Source of the DNA: Dipetalonema caudispina
Lineage: Eukaryota; Nematoda; Chromadorea; Rhabditida; Onchocercidae
Direction: 5' to 3'
Assembly (NCBI GenBank): GCA_013365325.1
Contig: JABVXV010000002.1
Span: 620,001-684,000, forward strand
DNA: 64,000 bases
The position numbers and the translations under genes are program-made. Within the stretch, counting starts at the first letter, position 1. Each line of letters opens with the position of its first letter. Shown one piece after another: positions 12,595-26,400 of this stretch. Below the pieces are notes generated by a model. That model made no database searches, was not told where the DNA came from, and saw only the letters and a list, made by a program, of their open reading frames with translations.

Positions 12595-14598
12595 TAACCT
12601 AAACACTGTAAGACCTTTCTTAACAAAGAAAAGCCAAAATAACTTACATGAAACGAAATGCAAGACTGTTCTTCTTGATTCTCATCAGGAAATATAAAGA
12701 TATTTTGTGAAAGGCATTCCCCAAGATTCTGGAAAATGTGTCTTCAGTGAGTTACAATAAATTATCAAGTTTCACTCTTGCCCAAAGTTAAATAAATCAA
12801 GATATAATAAGTTGAAACCTGCCTTTAAATGACAGGTAAATGAAAAACTGCCACTAATGCTATCGTTGTTGAAGCACAAATACTTCTATGCACAACACAA
12901 CTGTTGTAATAGCTATACAATCTATAATCGGTATCGACTACGAAAGAACACAATTGGCTGCAGTGACAAGCTGTTCTATCCCTAATATTTCGTCCTATAT
13001 ATCGGTGATACAAAAATGTTATATCAATAACAAGTAGAGGAGATAAGTGAGTCGAATAATTATTGCATCAAATTCTTTTATATTGCTATGATAGAAAAGC
13101 ATCAAGACTATATTGTATTAATGTTATTGTCTCAATGACATGATAATCGAGGAGGAGTTGAAAAGTTACCTCTTTATCGATCAAGACACCCCTTACCACC
13201 TCCCTCTTAAATACGAACAGAAAGATTTGCATATTGCAAGTGGTGAAACTCCCTTTAATGAGGTCCGTGGAATTTCAACAATGGATTTGAAGTTTCATTG
13301 CTAACAGTTTATCGGTAAATGAATTAGCATGACATTTCGATAAGCACCGATCGTTTATCCCTGTTGTGTGCATGTATTTTCATTCTCCTCTATTTACTCT
13401 TATATATTTTTCATAAATATAAATCACCATAATCGGATGAGAAGAATGAATCAATTACAATCGGACTTATCTCATTTTCCGATGCCTAATAGATTATGAC
13501 TGTACAATTCGTTTCTAACCCGCTACATTTAGAGTACTTATGATAGTTACTAACGATGTAACACCAATAGGAAATCGGAATTATACCATTAATAACAAAA
13601 ATTGCTTTTGCATCCCGAACCTCCTGATATTCATAGCTTCTAAAATTTTTAAATTTTTTGAAACCTGTTATGTAAGTCTGTAAATTAAATAAAGCTCAAT
13701 AATGCCATTTTTCTCTTCTAAATTTGAACATTTAGCAGTATGATTAACAGAGTAGATCTGTGCTTTAATCAGCACCCAAAATTTCAATTTTAACCATCAC
13801 TAGTAAAGTATCAGGTGGGTTCTTCAGTAACGTGGTCTCCCAAAATTAATCAACACTAAGCGCTAAAATACTTGAGTTTGATTGTTTTTGCTAGTCAGTA
13901 TAGCTAAAGAAATGTGTTATGATATAACCATTTTCGTATTCATCAAAGTGAGGAAATCTTTTTTAATTTTCTTAAAATTGTTTCCGGTTCATAAAATTCA
14001 GTGAAGAACAGTTTGATTAACTTGAATGAAAGAGATCCATAAAATGCATTACAGCATAGAAGTTTTTAATAATAAATAAAGTAAAATCAAGATAAAGAAA
14101 TCTAATTAAAGCTCGTTTAAAGCATTGATGAAGCGGTAAATGTTCAACTGTGTTCCGAAAAGACGTAAATCTTCCCAATACCGTTATGAGCACAAAATTG
14201 TCATCTACATGTTCCTTGATCCTATTTTATAATTTCAGGTTATGCTTAAGAATGATTTACTACGCGTATTATTGCAAATTACTTAGGATGTTGTGAATTA
14301 ACCTGTTTAACTTCTAGTGCTATTTATTTTAATAATTTCTTACAACTCATTTTTTAAATATACCATTACCACGATAAGGTGTAGGAAACGATTAGAGTTA
14401 AGTTAGTGCTGCACGAAATTTTCTGGAATAATGTGGAATGGTCATATCTGAGTACTTCTAAATTTGCTTAGCAAACAGGCAATTGAAACAATAACACATT
14501 TGAACAAAACCAGATGAAAAGAGTTCGATTATTCTAGTATGAAATCTACTGTAAAAAAAGCTATCATACATTAGCTAAAATTCTCAAAAAAAACCTCA
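12595..14598. other. Intergenic, no gene seen
   Basis: The region lies between the hydrolase start and the coiled-coil gene's stop. The open stretches on the minus strand at 12825-13013 are short, Cys/Tyr-rich and lack convincing splice sites. Nothing here can be supported as a gene. Confidence 0.6.
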
Positions 14599-15423
14599 CT
14601 ATTCAATTTCAGGATCAAATTGATCAGTAAGAGGCGTACTTCGAGGAGTTCCGCTACTTTCGCTTGAATTGGTCGTTAGTGAATCTTTGAGAACAATTCT
14701 TTGTAATTTCCGCAATTCGAGGCGCTTTTTTTCCACATCATGTCTCTTCCCCTCTAATTCAAGTTTTTTGATTTCTAAGCTAACCCTCATTACTTCTACC
14801 TCAAGTGTTTTTTTTTCAAGTTCTTTCCTGGCAATTTCCACATATACGGTTTTCAATGCCAAATCAATAGGGCTAAAATCCATCTGCTGTTTACGTATCT
14901 CTGATGATGGGGAAACAACTTCATCATTGCTTTCCAACATTTCCACCGGTTGTTGCTCTTTTTCATTAGGAAATGGATTTATGTCGTTTGCTTTCCTGAA
15001 AGTCAATATTTTTTAATATTACAACCATTTATCGTACTACTATCTTCATGATCTCAAATTCGCTTTTATTGCATCTTTCTCAAAATATTGATAATCATTA
15101 AATTTGTCAATATCAGAATTCTGATAAATTCCGATTTGTATAAATTTGTATACAAATTGCTTAGCTAAATTATTGTGTCATTTACCCAAAAGAATTTACA
15201 AATTATAAGCAGATATACTCTTTGCATTATGTATTTGTATGTTTTTTAAACTTCATTCGGAAATGTAAGAATGTAAAGTTTTTTGACTTCCCAGTACCTT
15301 TTACGACAGCTATTTTTGATATTGTTTGTTGGTTCAAGACATAAAATTGAAGCATTATTCATTACTGATTTAGCTTCCTCGACATCGTAGTTACTATTTA
15401 CAAGTCCTACTGGTTCAAAATTC
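14599..15423 (-). CDS. Coiled-coil protein, probably C-terminal part of the Myb/SANT-like locus
   Basis: Two exons (15423-15298, 14995-14599) join in phase. If translation starts at the ATG at 15362 the product is 153 aa (MNNASILCLEP...). The middle is a long charged coiled coil rich in Lys, Glu and Leu, and the tail is Ser/Thr-rich. Such coils are typical C-termini of zeste/Myb-SANT-like regulators, and a gene of that kind ends about 700 bases upstream on the same strand. The frame is open upstream of the ATG to a TTGCAG acceptor at 15424-15429, so it may instead be a downstream part of that gene by alternative splicing. I found no phase-matched donor in the upstream exon, so the two are listed separately. 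Exact function unknown. Confidence 0.6.
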
Positions 15424-16127
15424 CTGCAACGTTGATCTAATCATTTATGGTTATATTTCCGGTTATCAATTACACATTCTTCGGTCTGCCGAATAGAATA
15501 ATAAGATAAAGGTATTGGATAACAGTAAGTTAAATGAAGTCAATAGAAAAGAAATGAAGTGATAGCAAATGAATAGCTTCGATCTCAACTTCATGAAATT
15601 ATACAATTATGGTATGATTATTAAGTATCAATATTTCCAGTAGTGAGTGGAAGTTACAGATTAGATGAACTCAAAAAAAATAATCTTTTCTTCTGCATAT
15701 CATTTATTATTAACATTTTCTTTTTAAAGTGCTTTAAACTAGTGTGGTAGCAGTTAAGTTTTTTTTTTTTCATTTTTTTTCATGAATTGAATTCTGCAAA
15801 CATTTAATAAACAACATTGACCTATGATAAAGATTATCAATCTCTGCAAATCCGTGTAAACTATATGAAAGCGATATCGAACATAATTTAATAAGTTGTT
15901 AAGACATCTACCATACTTCAACTATGTTCATATGATGAAGAAGGTCATGGAAGATTCTAAAACATATCTCAATTCAGAAAAAAAAAGTCCTATATTGAAG
16001 AGATGTATCCTCATGCGTACTAAGATTATTTCAGCTTTAATTTTACGATCATAAAACGTAGCTGAACTCTGCGTTCTATTTCCGTTTATTTCACAGTTCA
16101 CCTTCACCTTTTAATAGTTAGTAAGTT

Positions 16128-17354
16128 TCATGATCTTAGAGCATTTTGTTTAATAAAAGTAGCAACCAACTCAGTAGAATCATTCTGAGTTGCTTTATGC
16201 TGTTCTAGTAAGAAGCCAGCATATGCAGTTAATGAATCGTCAGTTGTTGAATCGTCCACTGTAGAACTTTCCAAAACAACGGAACTTATTAGTTGACATG
16301 GAGGACTCATAGCTCTTTTCACTGCTCGTTTTCGATTCGCTGCTATCTTTTTCATATAATCTCTGCAAATATTTACATTCTTAATTTCTTATCCTATCTT
16401 ATTACTCCATCCATAGCATATCCATTATATATTACAATTATTCCCCTATCACCAGGCTACTCAACAAATTTCATCAATAAGTAAGTAATCTGATCATAAA
16501 TATATGGTAGCAGACGATAACTTGGATTAAGTAACCTATCGATACTGGAAGTAATAAAACAAGATAGTAAGTTTTTGAGAACAAGACAGAAAGTCCTTCT
16601 TGAAGAAGCTATGAGTGAAAGTTAAATCTGATAGTATTCAATTATAAAAAATTGAATTTATTGGTATCTTTCGGAAAATCGAAGAGTTTACTGCAAATAT
16701 ATGACCTTATTTTCTGTTCAACTTCAACTGACGTCCGCTCAACAATGCCAAAACTGGACAGTTCGGCAGCCCAACGTTCGAGCAAACGTTGACGTCCAAT
16801 TTTAGCTTCTCCTTTCGTTGTAGGCGTAAAGCCCTAAAAAAAGTACAAATATAGGAACATATGTCATATAACATTTCGCCATTTGTAAAGTTATAATTAA
16901 AGAGAATATTCCTGAGACTATATTTTACTTGATTATTCTTATCACTTTATCACAAACATTGCGATCTCAAAGATAATCATCAAAACTCCTCTCCGTCTTT
17001 ATCCCTCCTAGTTTATCAACAGGTATTATCCGTTTACTCTCAATTTTTTACCACTTCATCAATACTATTGCTGATTGCACTGATCAGTGCAAAATAGGTC
17101 TCTTTCCCATATCTTGGCAATGTGCAGGTAACATTCTCCGAGTAGTTTTCTGCTAATAAATAACTTGCCCGGTTGTACTCTTCATAGCTCTCTACATACG
17201 ACTGTGCAAGATGCATCCTCTCCTGTACCGTGAAATTAGGCTTACGTCGAGTTCGCTTTTCTTCCGGTTCTCCAAAATCTATCAGTGGTGTTAATAATTG
17301 TGATGATATACTAATCCCTTCATCTCTCACAGCTGATGGCTTTAATGGAGTCAT
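16128..17354 (-). CDS. Myb/SANT-like (zeste-type) DNA-binding protein
   Basis: Three exons (17354-17169, 16833-16706, 16362-16128) join in phase to 182 aa. After an acidic lead, a basic patch (RTRRKPNF) opens a Myb/SANT-like domain: FTVQERMHLAQSY, then RQRLLERWAAEL, then the RTSVEVEQKIRDYMKK helix, spaced as in zeste-type domains. Such domains bind DNA in chromatin regulators and transposon-derived proteins. The first intron appears to use a GC donor (CCGG|GCAAGT); the nearby GTATGT site would break the frame. The start ATG lies directly after a GTTTTTAG acceptor. The last exon ends in a stop at 16128 with no phase-matched donor before it, although the coiled coil at 14599-15423 is the kind of tail expected here. 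Confidence 0.62.
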
Positions 17355-18125
17355 CAAAAACCTAAAAACAAATATGATCATATCTGAAATCACTCAAGCT
17401 TGCGTACCTATCGCTCCGGTGCTGCATGACAGACAGCTTTTCATTTGATAAGGAAAGACAATTCAAGTAACAGTTATTATCATAAGTTATAGGTCAGGGC
17501 GGGAGATTCAGCCGCGATGTCATAGGGATAGCAAATTCTTCATTGATAACAATTCGAAATGAATGATCAGTAATCAAAGCCTAGGCTCCTGTTACTTCGT
17601 GTCTCCACAAATACTAATCCATTGTCGCTTGACCATCACTGTAATACAATCGGTTTTGTTTTCGGAGATGGAACAGAGTCACCTTATCGGATGACCTTAA
17701 TCAAGAATTCCGGCAGCATTGACACTTCTTGTGGTTCCATAAAATAAAATGCAGTGATCCATCAATAAAGTAGAAATGTGTCTATATGTGGGGAATAAAG
17801 TGGTAGAAGTGAAAATGGAAATTCTTAACCCAGCTTACGAGAAGTTATGGGTAACAATACTGCAAATATACACATTTCTATATTAGTTTAGGGAAAATGT
17901 GAAATGAAACTGGGAGTTGAGGGAGATAGTGATGGATAGAATATACATCACTACAACAACGGGCAAGCAATTATTCTTGCTGAAGGGAACCCTTTCTACC
18001 CGTGGGTGAGTCTTTTCCTCATTGTATCTGCAGGGGAAAGCAATTCTGCATCGGGTATATGTATGCATGTACATATCTATGTACCCACATATGTATCTGG
18101 GTATCCATCTATATGTATCTCTCCC

Positions 18126-18194
18126 TGTGTCTGTTTGTGTCTGTGTGCATGTGTGTGTGTATGTATGTGTGTGTGTGTATGTGCGTGTGTGTGC
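18126..18194. repeat. TG-rich microsatellite
   Basis: An imperfect run of TG/TATG/CTG units. The surrounding 18040-18125 stretch has degenerate ATGTATC words that look like a decayed extension of the same repeat. Confidence 0.9.
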
Positions 18195-18755
18195 CTGGTG
18201 ATGGATGTCGATGCATTATTATCCACGGGTAGAGAAGTGAAACTAGCCATATCCAAGGGTTTCCCTATGGGAATGCTGCGGGAAGTGGAGGACTTTTCCG
18301 AGGAGCAATTAATTTACAACGGTTGAAGATAGATTGGATAAGCTGTCTAAGATGTACGTAATATTCACGTATTTTCAATTAACTAAATTCTGCAATTCCA
18401 AAAGAGAGGAAGGAGAAGAAGCAGAAAGATAGGTAATTTACAGTGTCACTTGAAAAATTTTTTTTTTTTCATCTATCAACTATTCCGTGTGTGCATTCAT
18501 TGAGATTGGTCAAGAGCCGGTTTTATTGTCTGTTTTCCGTGTCATTTGTGAATATCCGGAAGTGCTACTTCACTTCCAGTTTCTTACTTATTGCTGTTCA
18601 GAAAAAAAAAGTGTTAATGTGCTGAAATTTGTTTAAATTTGCAATTTATAAATGTGAAAGAAATCATCTCATTTACAGAAGTTTAAATGGAAATTTCATC
18701 GTCTTTATTCATTTCAACGCGTCGTCATATATTCTGTTGATAATAGGTCCTATGC

Positions 18756-18776
18756 AAAAAAAAAAAAAAAAAAAAA
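18756..18776. repeat. Poly-A tract of 21
   Basis: A homopolymer run in intergenic DNA. No retroposed gene body is visible next to it. Confidence 0.9.
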
Positions 18777-20261
18777 GAAAACTGAAATGGAGACTTCTGA
18801 GAAGTAAATAAGGCCTATCGTTTATTCGCCTTGTAGTGGTTCGTTGGCTTGTTTCAATTTATAGAGTAGACATCGCACTCTGATCCGAACTTTTATATAA
18901 CACCCTTGAAATGGATTAGCAATGAGGCATGTAGAAATTAATTATCTTTTTACGACTTTTTGTGGATTAGCGCTTGTTGCCAAAAGATTGAAAATCAATC
19001 TGATCGAGATCAATCTGAAGAATTGATTCTTTGCAAAAGATGCTAAAAATGGTATCATCTAGAAAGAGTGACATTATTTTTCTTTTTAAGATTGAGTTAG
19101 GCTATGGATGAATTAATGGATTGATTACTTTTCGGATGTTTCAATATGTTTAAAGATTGGCGTTGCTATTTATTTACTTGCTTAAGAGCTAATCAGTCGT
19201 TCTGATATTCCGTGGCTTTCGTTCATTCGACACACTCTTTCAAAAATTTATTTCACAAATTTGCAAAATGGAATATTTTGGTTTTTTATTATTGAACTTT
19301 AAATCTAATTTAGTGAACAAATTGCTTTTGTATCCGTTCTACAACCATTTTCTTAATTAAATTAAGTTCTTAAATTAAAAAATTCTGAAGAACTTAATCA
19401 TTTAAATGCAATTTCACAATGATACATTTGTATTCGGCTGTTAAATTCCGTTCATTTTTTTAGTATTGCACGTTTGCCTTTTTGTCAATAACAAAATAGT
19501 TATTTATTGATGTGAATAGTTAATTTCCTGTCAGTGGAGCTGTAAATTGTGTTAAATTAAGTTGAACTTAATAACTGGAATTGAATTTTATCTTTATTCC
19601 TCCTCGTATCAAGCTTTAACGCAACTTAATACTTCTTGTTTTTAATTTCAAAATATAATATTTAGGGAACTTTCAATGAGTTTTTATTCGTTATGAAAAA
19701 CTTATGTATATTTATAATATATTGACTTGATAACTAGATTTATAGGTAGTTCTATTGGTCGGGGCTTCAAAATTCTAAAGCTTTTTGTTGGGCTAAAAAT
19801 ATGTAATCAAATAATAATATTTCAAAATTGTTAACTAATTTTCTTCCAAACCTTGCAATGCTTTTTTAATGGAAGACTTATTAACTGAATGGCAAAACAT
19901 TGCTGTATTTAAAAAAAAAAATGTTTGCAAGAGATGTTATTCAGGTCTGCTATATATATTAGCATGAACCCAAGAGCAAAATTGTAAGAGGTTAAATTAG
20001 AAAAGGTCGGGATTCATGTATAGAAATATTTGTGATCGTAGAGTAAGTATCAAAATAAATTGCATCATTATGAAAAGACAATATCTTTTGACCACTTCAG
20101 TTCATCACCGTTGTTTTTTCAGAAATGGAATAAAATAGAACATTCTTAATCATAAAACCTGTTGTTTATTCTTTGCTGTAAAAACTCGATGAGGCATTTT
20201 AAAATTAGATTTGATGAAGATACTATGTATTCTTTTGAGGTCTTAATACATCTGATGAATT

Positions 20262-23200
20262 TCACATCATTTGTGCTGAAGATTCTTTCAGTTGATTTCT
20301 TTCTTCCTGAAAAAGGATAGAATTAAAAACTATCAATCTCTGATGATATGTTGCGCGATAGAACGATGTTAATACTTTTGAGATAGGCAACACTAAACTT
20401 TTTTTTAAAGTAGCATTTTTCGTTTGTTACAACAGAATTTGCAAGTAAATACTTCTATTTGTATTGATTAGGGTAACGATAATGATGAGAGAAATTATCT
20501 CAGATTGGAGTCAGGAGTCAGGATCTGTAGGTTCGAAATCCCGGTATAAAACGGTTAGCGGGGTATTCAAGTCATATTTCAATCTATGACAGCTTGAATT
20601 ATTCAATTTATTACCTTTGCATTCATTTGGCATTGATAATCTCGGTTATATGAAACGAATGCCAGAGTAAATTCGTTCACTTTTTGTTCGATTTCCTCCT
20701 TAGAGTTAACCATACGACAACGTTGACGATTCATTGACGAGGTATCAGGAATGTCCATTGCTAATTTATAAGTCGGATCGCAATTCAGTGTACTCGAACG
20801 AGGTATAAAAACCGGAGCCGTCTTCCTAAGTTAGTCATCTTCTAGTAATGATAGTCTTTTTCATTTCATGTGAAAAACAAATGTTTTTTAAAAAAATTAA
20901 TAATAGGAATTTGGAAAGCTTAAGTAAGTGAAATGAGATATAAATTAATAAGAAAAAGCCTTGGATAAAGTGGTTCAAAATTCACCTGGCAAAAACATCA
21001 TTCATATTTATCCTCTCCATATAACGATGTTGGGAGAAGGCTGTAAATGAAGCAATTCGAGATCCAACTTCATACCTGAGCATACAACTAATGAAAGAAA
21101 TTAGATCTGAAGGCCACTGAGATGGTAACGCTATCAAACTTTTGCTCATTAAGCAAAGCGCCTGAAATTATGACCAGTGCCATTAAGCGCCACAGAAATA
21201 TGAATATAAAAGTGACGTTTGTCGTCCTTCACGAAGACATCAGATTACTTGTAATTAAAATTTGAAGCATTAATGGTGAAATTAATGTTATTTGACTATA
21301 ATCAATTTATAAACAAAATGAGTGCTACAATTTATAACTGTTGAAATGCATAACAACTAAATTTCAAGAGAACAAAATTGATTAAAACTTTCTTAATTAC
21401 CCTCTAAAATCTGACATCACTCGAACTTACTACTTAACCCTTAATAATTCTGATACTGCCAAGTATCAATCAAAATGTTTATTAACCTGTCGTGAAGACG
21501 AATGGACAGCATATTCAAAGGGTCTTCGTCCCATAAGCATTTCATAAAAACAAATACCAAGAGAGTACCAATCAACACGATGATCATAACCAGCCAAATA
21601 ACCTAGAGAACAAAGTAGAATCTCTGGTGCCATATATGGTCTTGTACCTGCAACATATAAACAACCACTGATTCATTTCATATATTTAAGATTGATAAAT
21701 GAATTCGAATAAATGAAATAATGGTCAATTTTATGAGTTTTGAGAAATCACATCGATATAAACGACAGATGGAAGTATAATGAATTATAGATCGTATGGA
21801 ACTATTGTGATTGGGTTTGGGTAAGAATTTCTACCAACCAGAGAATGAGGTAGCATAAGTATTGGGAGTAAGACGTGTAGCCAGATTGAAATCAGTGAGA
21901 TGTGCGTGTCCTTCATTATCCAACAAAATATTTTCCGGTTTTACATCTCTATGTATGATCATTTCTCTGTGTAGATAATCTAGCGCCAGTGCTATCTCAT
22001 AAACGTACAGCTTCGAACTGTAACATCATACCAAAAACAAATTATTATATCAGTAATTATATTAGACAATTATTATATCAAACATTCTGCAGTTCATCGA
22101 TACTCTCTTCTACATTGTTTCATATAATTAAGAAGATACCACTAGCGCAGCAATTGATTCATTCTAATTATTTATTTAATTTTGTTTATTATAGCTGAAT
22201 CATACATGTAATTATTGCAATAATTTAATCAGTAGAAAATTATGCAAAGTAATGAAAAATAGCCAAGTTATGAATGATCTCACCGATCTTCAGCAAATCG
22301 TCCTTGCTGATTTAAATGGTACCTTAAATTTCCACCCAATAATAGATCGCTCACCATATACATACAACACTCATCCTAAATTATCTAATTTTTAAAATGA
22401 GCTTAAAATATTAAATATTAATTATATTGACAGTGTACAAATTCGCAATCAATTCTTCAATCATGGCTTCTATTGTACAGAGTTAAAATCTGAACTATCT
22501 TTAAGTTATCAGGGACGATCGATAACTTTCATACAGCAATCTTAAGGTAACGAAACTAGGATAACACTTTTATGGCTTCCTCGACTTGAACTGGAGAAGA
22601 TTTTGGCAGAAAATTGACTAAAAGGATTAGTCAGGATAGAGATTAATGCTATTTGGAATAACCTTTGAACCAGGCTGTTATGAATTGCATGAACTTTATT
22701 AACCTAAAAGCTCTTTTTAACTTGCTCGAAATTCTGCGAAATGTAATATTACAAAATATTTTGAGCAAAAATTGAACTAACCTTATATAATGAAGTTTCC
22801 AAAGCAAAATATAAAAAGGCTTTCGCCTTTTATATTGCCTTTTGAAAGGAATGGTTTCAAATTTGATCTTTGAGTTTAGATAGGAGAAGTAAAGAATTAC
22901 CTGAAAACTAAACCATAAATTAACGATAAATGGATGTGATAGATGTGCTAATAGGTTTAGTTCTTGTAGAACGCTGTCGGCCATCATATGTTTAACACAA
23001 CGCCTTTTATTTATACATTTAAACGTGTAATACTTTTTTGTTCGACGATATTGAGCAATATATACCTAAAAAGTTATTTAAATTATTCAAGACGATTAGC
23101 TGTAAAATTCAAATTAAAAATTACTTTCTTTAACGGGAAAAAAAAACTTTGAAGTAAAACGATCGAACTTCTTCCTATGAACCATACAAAGGTCGGCATG

Positions 23201-23419
23201 ATTAAGTCAGAAATATTTATTTCTTTTAGAGGTTATAGAAGCCTTCAACAATTCTCAGTTCTTCCTAATCATTTCGGCAATAAAAAATTCTTAATGAATT
23301 TAAAGAAAACATAAACAAACCTTTCCAAATGTTCCTCTACCAAGAGAACGTATGATAAGAAAATCAGACAGCTTCGGATTCGTCGGACTTGATGCTCTCC
23401 TTGAGCATCTACCGCCCAT
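20262..23419 (-). CDS. Serine/threonine kinase of the STK32 (YANK) family
   Basis: Eight exons (23419-23321, 23065-22901, 22375-22284, 22017-21839, 21647-21487, 21161-20986, 20825-20615, 20306-20262) join in phase to 375 aa. The kinase domain shows the glycine loop [10 protein letters not shown], the ATP-binding Lys in [16 protein letters not shown], and GTRPYMAPE. The metal-binding triad is DFN in place of DFG, a known mark of the YANK group. The C-terminal [15 protein letters not shown] segment also matches that family. The N-terminus MGGRCSRR fits an N-myristoylation signal, so membrane attachment is likely. Substrates of this family are poorly known. The chain is slightly shorter than the roughly 400-residue vertebrate members and lacks most of their C-terminal tail. 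Confidence 0.92.
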
Positions 23420-26400
23420 ATACAGTCGAAATTCTCAATGTGCAAGCGATTTCCTCATCACTCCTATATATAGAAATTTCACTTCTACTTTAAATTTCAA
23501 ATTCATACTTACAGTTTGATATTTTGCTAAAGTAAGAGAAAGTCTTCACCATATATTCATTTTATAAAAGTGACAACACAACAGTTATTTAAACAAATTA
23601 ATTGAATGCTTTCAGTAGTGCAAGCTAATTACTTATAGTTGACTAATTTCAATCAACTACAGCTGTACTGCCTAATCGAACATACATCTTAGTTTTGCAA
23701 TTCTGATACGAAACAAAAAACTTTTTTTGTTATAAAAAAAAGAAACAGAAATCGCAAGCAGTGATTCCAATCCTCACTTTCGCAATTTAACTAATTTTCA
23801 ATTCTTGTATTAAGATAAGACCGAATGTGACGAATTTGTTAAGTACTAAGGTAATAGAAATATGTAAAATTCATGCACTATAGTTTATTTATAGAAACGT
23901 TATATGAAGATTTTATTCAAATAAATAGCCGATTAAATTAATCGGGCAAAAATTTTGAAAGTAAGTAAATGGAGGGATGATAAGGTTTATCTCTCACTTA
24001 TCAACTACAGATTACACGTATTATCAATTGGTAGTGCTCCAAAAAAGTTAATGACTTGCAATTACTGCCTTGTAATTCGAAATTTCATCAATATTGTTGT
24101 ATCAGATCGCTTGTTCAGATGCCGGGAAAAGCATAACTTTGTAAAAAAAGCACAAGATGAAGAGAAGGAGAATGGGTCTGAATATTTAGGGCTATAGAAT
24201 ATATATTCATCTAGGTATTCCTATTTAGAAATCTACATTTTGATAACAAAAAAGGTTCAAAAAGTGCCACAAGTAAAATGATTTGCAAGCATTGTGCTAT
24301 TTTCGATTAGTTTGGATCCATGAACAATTTGTGAATGAAAATTTACTGTTGATGATGTGTACTGATAAATCATTATGTTTAATCAGTGATCTGTTCATAA
24401 CCACTCGTTTGATTTATTAAGTTCGATTTTTTATGGCAAAAAAAAAAAGATCTATCAAAAGTAAAACCTTTCTTATTGATTCAGCTAATTAATTATGATT
24501 CAGAAGTATCATACGCTAAAGGAAGGTATTTTCGCTATTGGAAATAGAAAATTGCAAAACCTCCAGCAATCATAAATATCTCTGTATAATCCAAATCTTG
24601 GAATATTTAAACAAAAATATTTTGTTTTAAACAAAATATTTTTGTTTAAATTAAACTTCTCACATAAGTGTTTATGTAAAGCAAACCTGAAGTAATGGGA
24701 AACATGATGCATTGTTGTTTTTGACGATATTGCCAAATATTCGAAATGGATTGTCTCCAACCAATTACAATTATTTTAAACTTTAAGGAAGAATTTGCAT
24801 GAGAAAAATGAACTAACTCAGAAGAGAAGTGGAAAAGTTTAGAGAAAAGGATGGGAAAGATAGCATTAAAATTTGGCGGAACTTTATCCTTCCCCTTCGG
24901 GTATCCTCTCTTTTCATCTTTTCAATAAGCACTTTTCCCTACTTCTTTTTCAAAATCAATAAAATCCCATATATATTATTTCCTAAGCCATCATAAACAT
25001 ACATATTGGCTTATTTCCATCTCGTCCTTTTTCTATTCCTATTTTGGATTACTGCTGACAGCTTACTCTTATATATGAAGCATAGAATAGACATTATGTA
25101 TACATACATCTATCTATCTCTCTATTGCCATTTCAAGGATAACTAACTGTCAGGTAGAATAGAACATCTGCTCACCTTGCATAGCGGAATAAGCGGAATT
25201 ATACTACCTCAATCTAAAAGAATCATTGTTTATACTTCCTTTCTCAAAACTTTTCCACTAATTTGTTTCAAATTTTGCTAATAATCTTTAAAAAAGAATT
25301 CTGAAAAACTGTCCTCACTTTTTATTACTTTTTTGCCTTTGAAGTTTGGACTTCATCCAGAATGATTGAAAATATGCGATATATTTCACTTTAAAATTTG
25401 CTTTTCAAGTACATTTAGATTAAATAATTCTAAGCGAAGTACTTAATTTTGAATTATTATATTATGAAGATCATTTGACCATTTTAACTTGTTAATATCA
25501 TCAAACCATGTGAACTCTCTGTAAAGCTCAGCAAATCGTTTATCTGGCCCTAATCAGATAGCACTTCAGCGTTTATCACCGAATAATTTCCCATGAAAGT
25601 TTGCCACTAACTTGTTTCCTTCAGAATACAAAGCATATTAACTCATGATAATGCAAAAGTTGTAATATTCGACATAAATTCCAAATATGCCCATATTTTT
25701 GAAATTGTTTTAAAATCTAATTTTCAAATTTGCTTGTTTGAACAAAAGAAATAAGAGAAAAAGAAGGAAAATATGTTAAATGTCATATAACTCAAAGCTT
25801 GCTTGACACGTCGACGCTCCGTTATCTGTTATCAATGATTAGTTGCGTTCCACCATCAATTATCAGTGAAGCGTAACATTTCCTAAGCTTTTGCTTCTTC
25901 TTCTTCTCCTCCTTTTGGTACACTCAGTGAATTCAAGCAGTTAATTATAATGTGTATAAAGAAATAATAATCTATTCTTCGAATGAAATTGATACCTTTC
26001 ACATATTTCCTAAGACTATTTGACTTATAATTTTATAGCATTAAATCATTTACTGTTGAAATTGAAGAAATAATATACATTATGTATGAGTCGGATAGAT
26101 AATGGGGAATAAATTCAACGAAAAAATAATAAAATGCAATAATAAATGAGACTTGCACTATTTCCATATCATATTAAGGACAGTCTCTATATAACACATT
26201 TGATGAAGAAGATCAGAAGTGTTTACCAACTTGTATTTATGATCATAATTAAGTAGATTGGGAATGATTAGATATGATGTTGATAGATAGAGATCGACGC
26301 ACATATCATCAGTTCGTGATATGCATAGGAGAAATATAATGCATTTTTTGAAGCTTCAATTTTTTTCCAGCACACATAAATTATGGTTTAGATTGCATTG

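Larger units (their letters stand above)
17355..20261. other. Intergenic with simple repeats, no gene seen
   Basis: The region separates the Myb/SANT-like gene from the kinase. The open frames around 18002-18326 are produced by a TG repeat and are not credible. The rest is AT-rich with frequent stops on both strands. Confidence 0.6.

Noticed and set aside
18002..18326. Two overlapping plus-strand open frames rich in Cys and Val
   Set aside because: They are translations of the TG microsatellite and its decayed flank, not genes.
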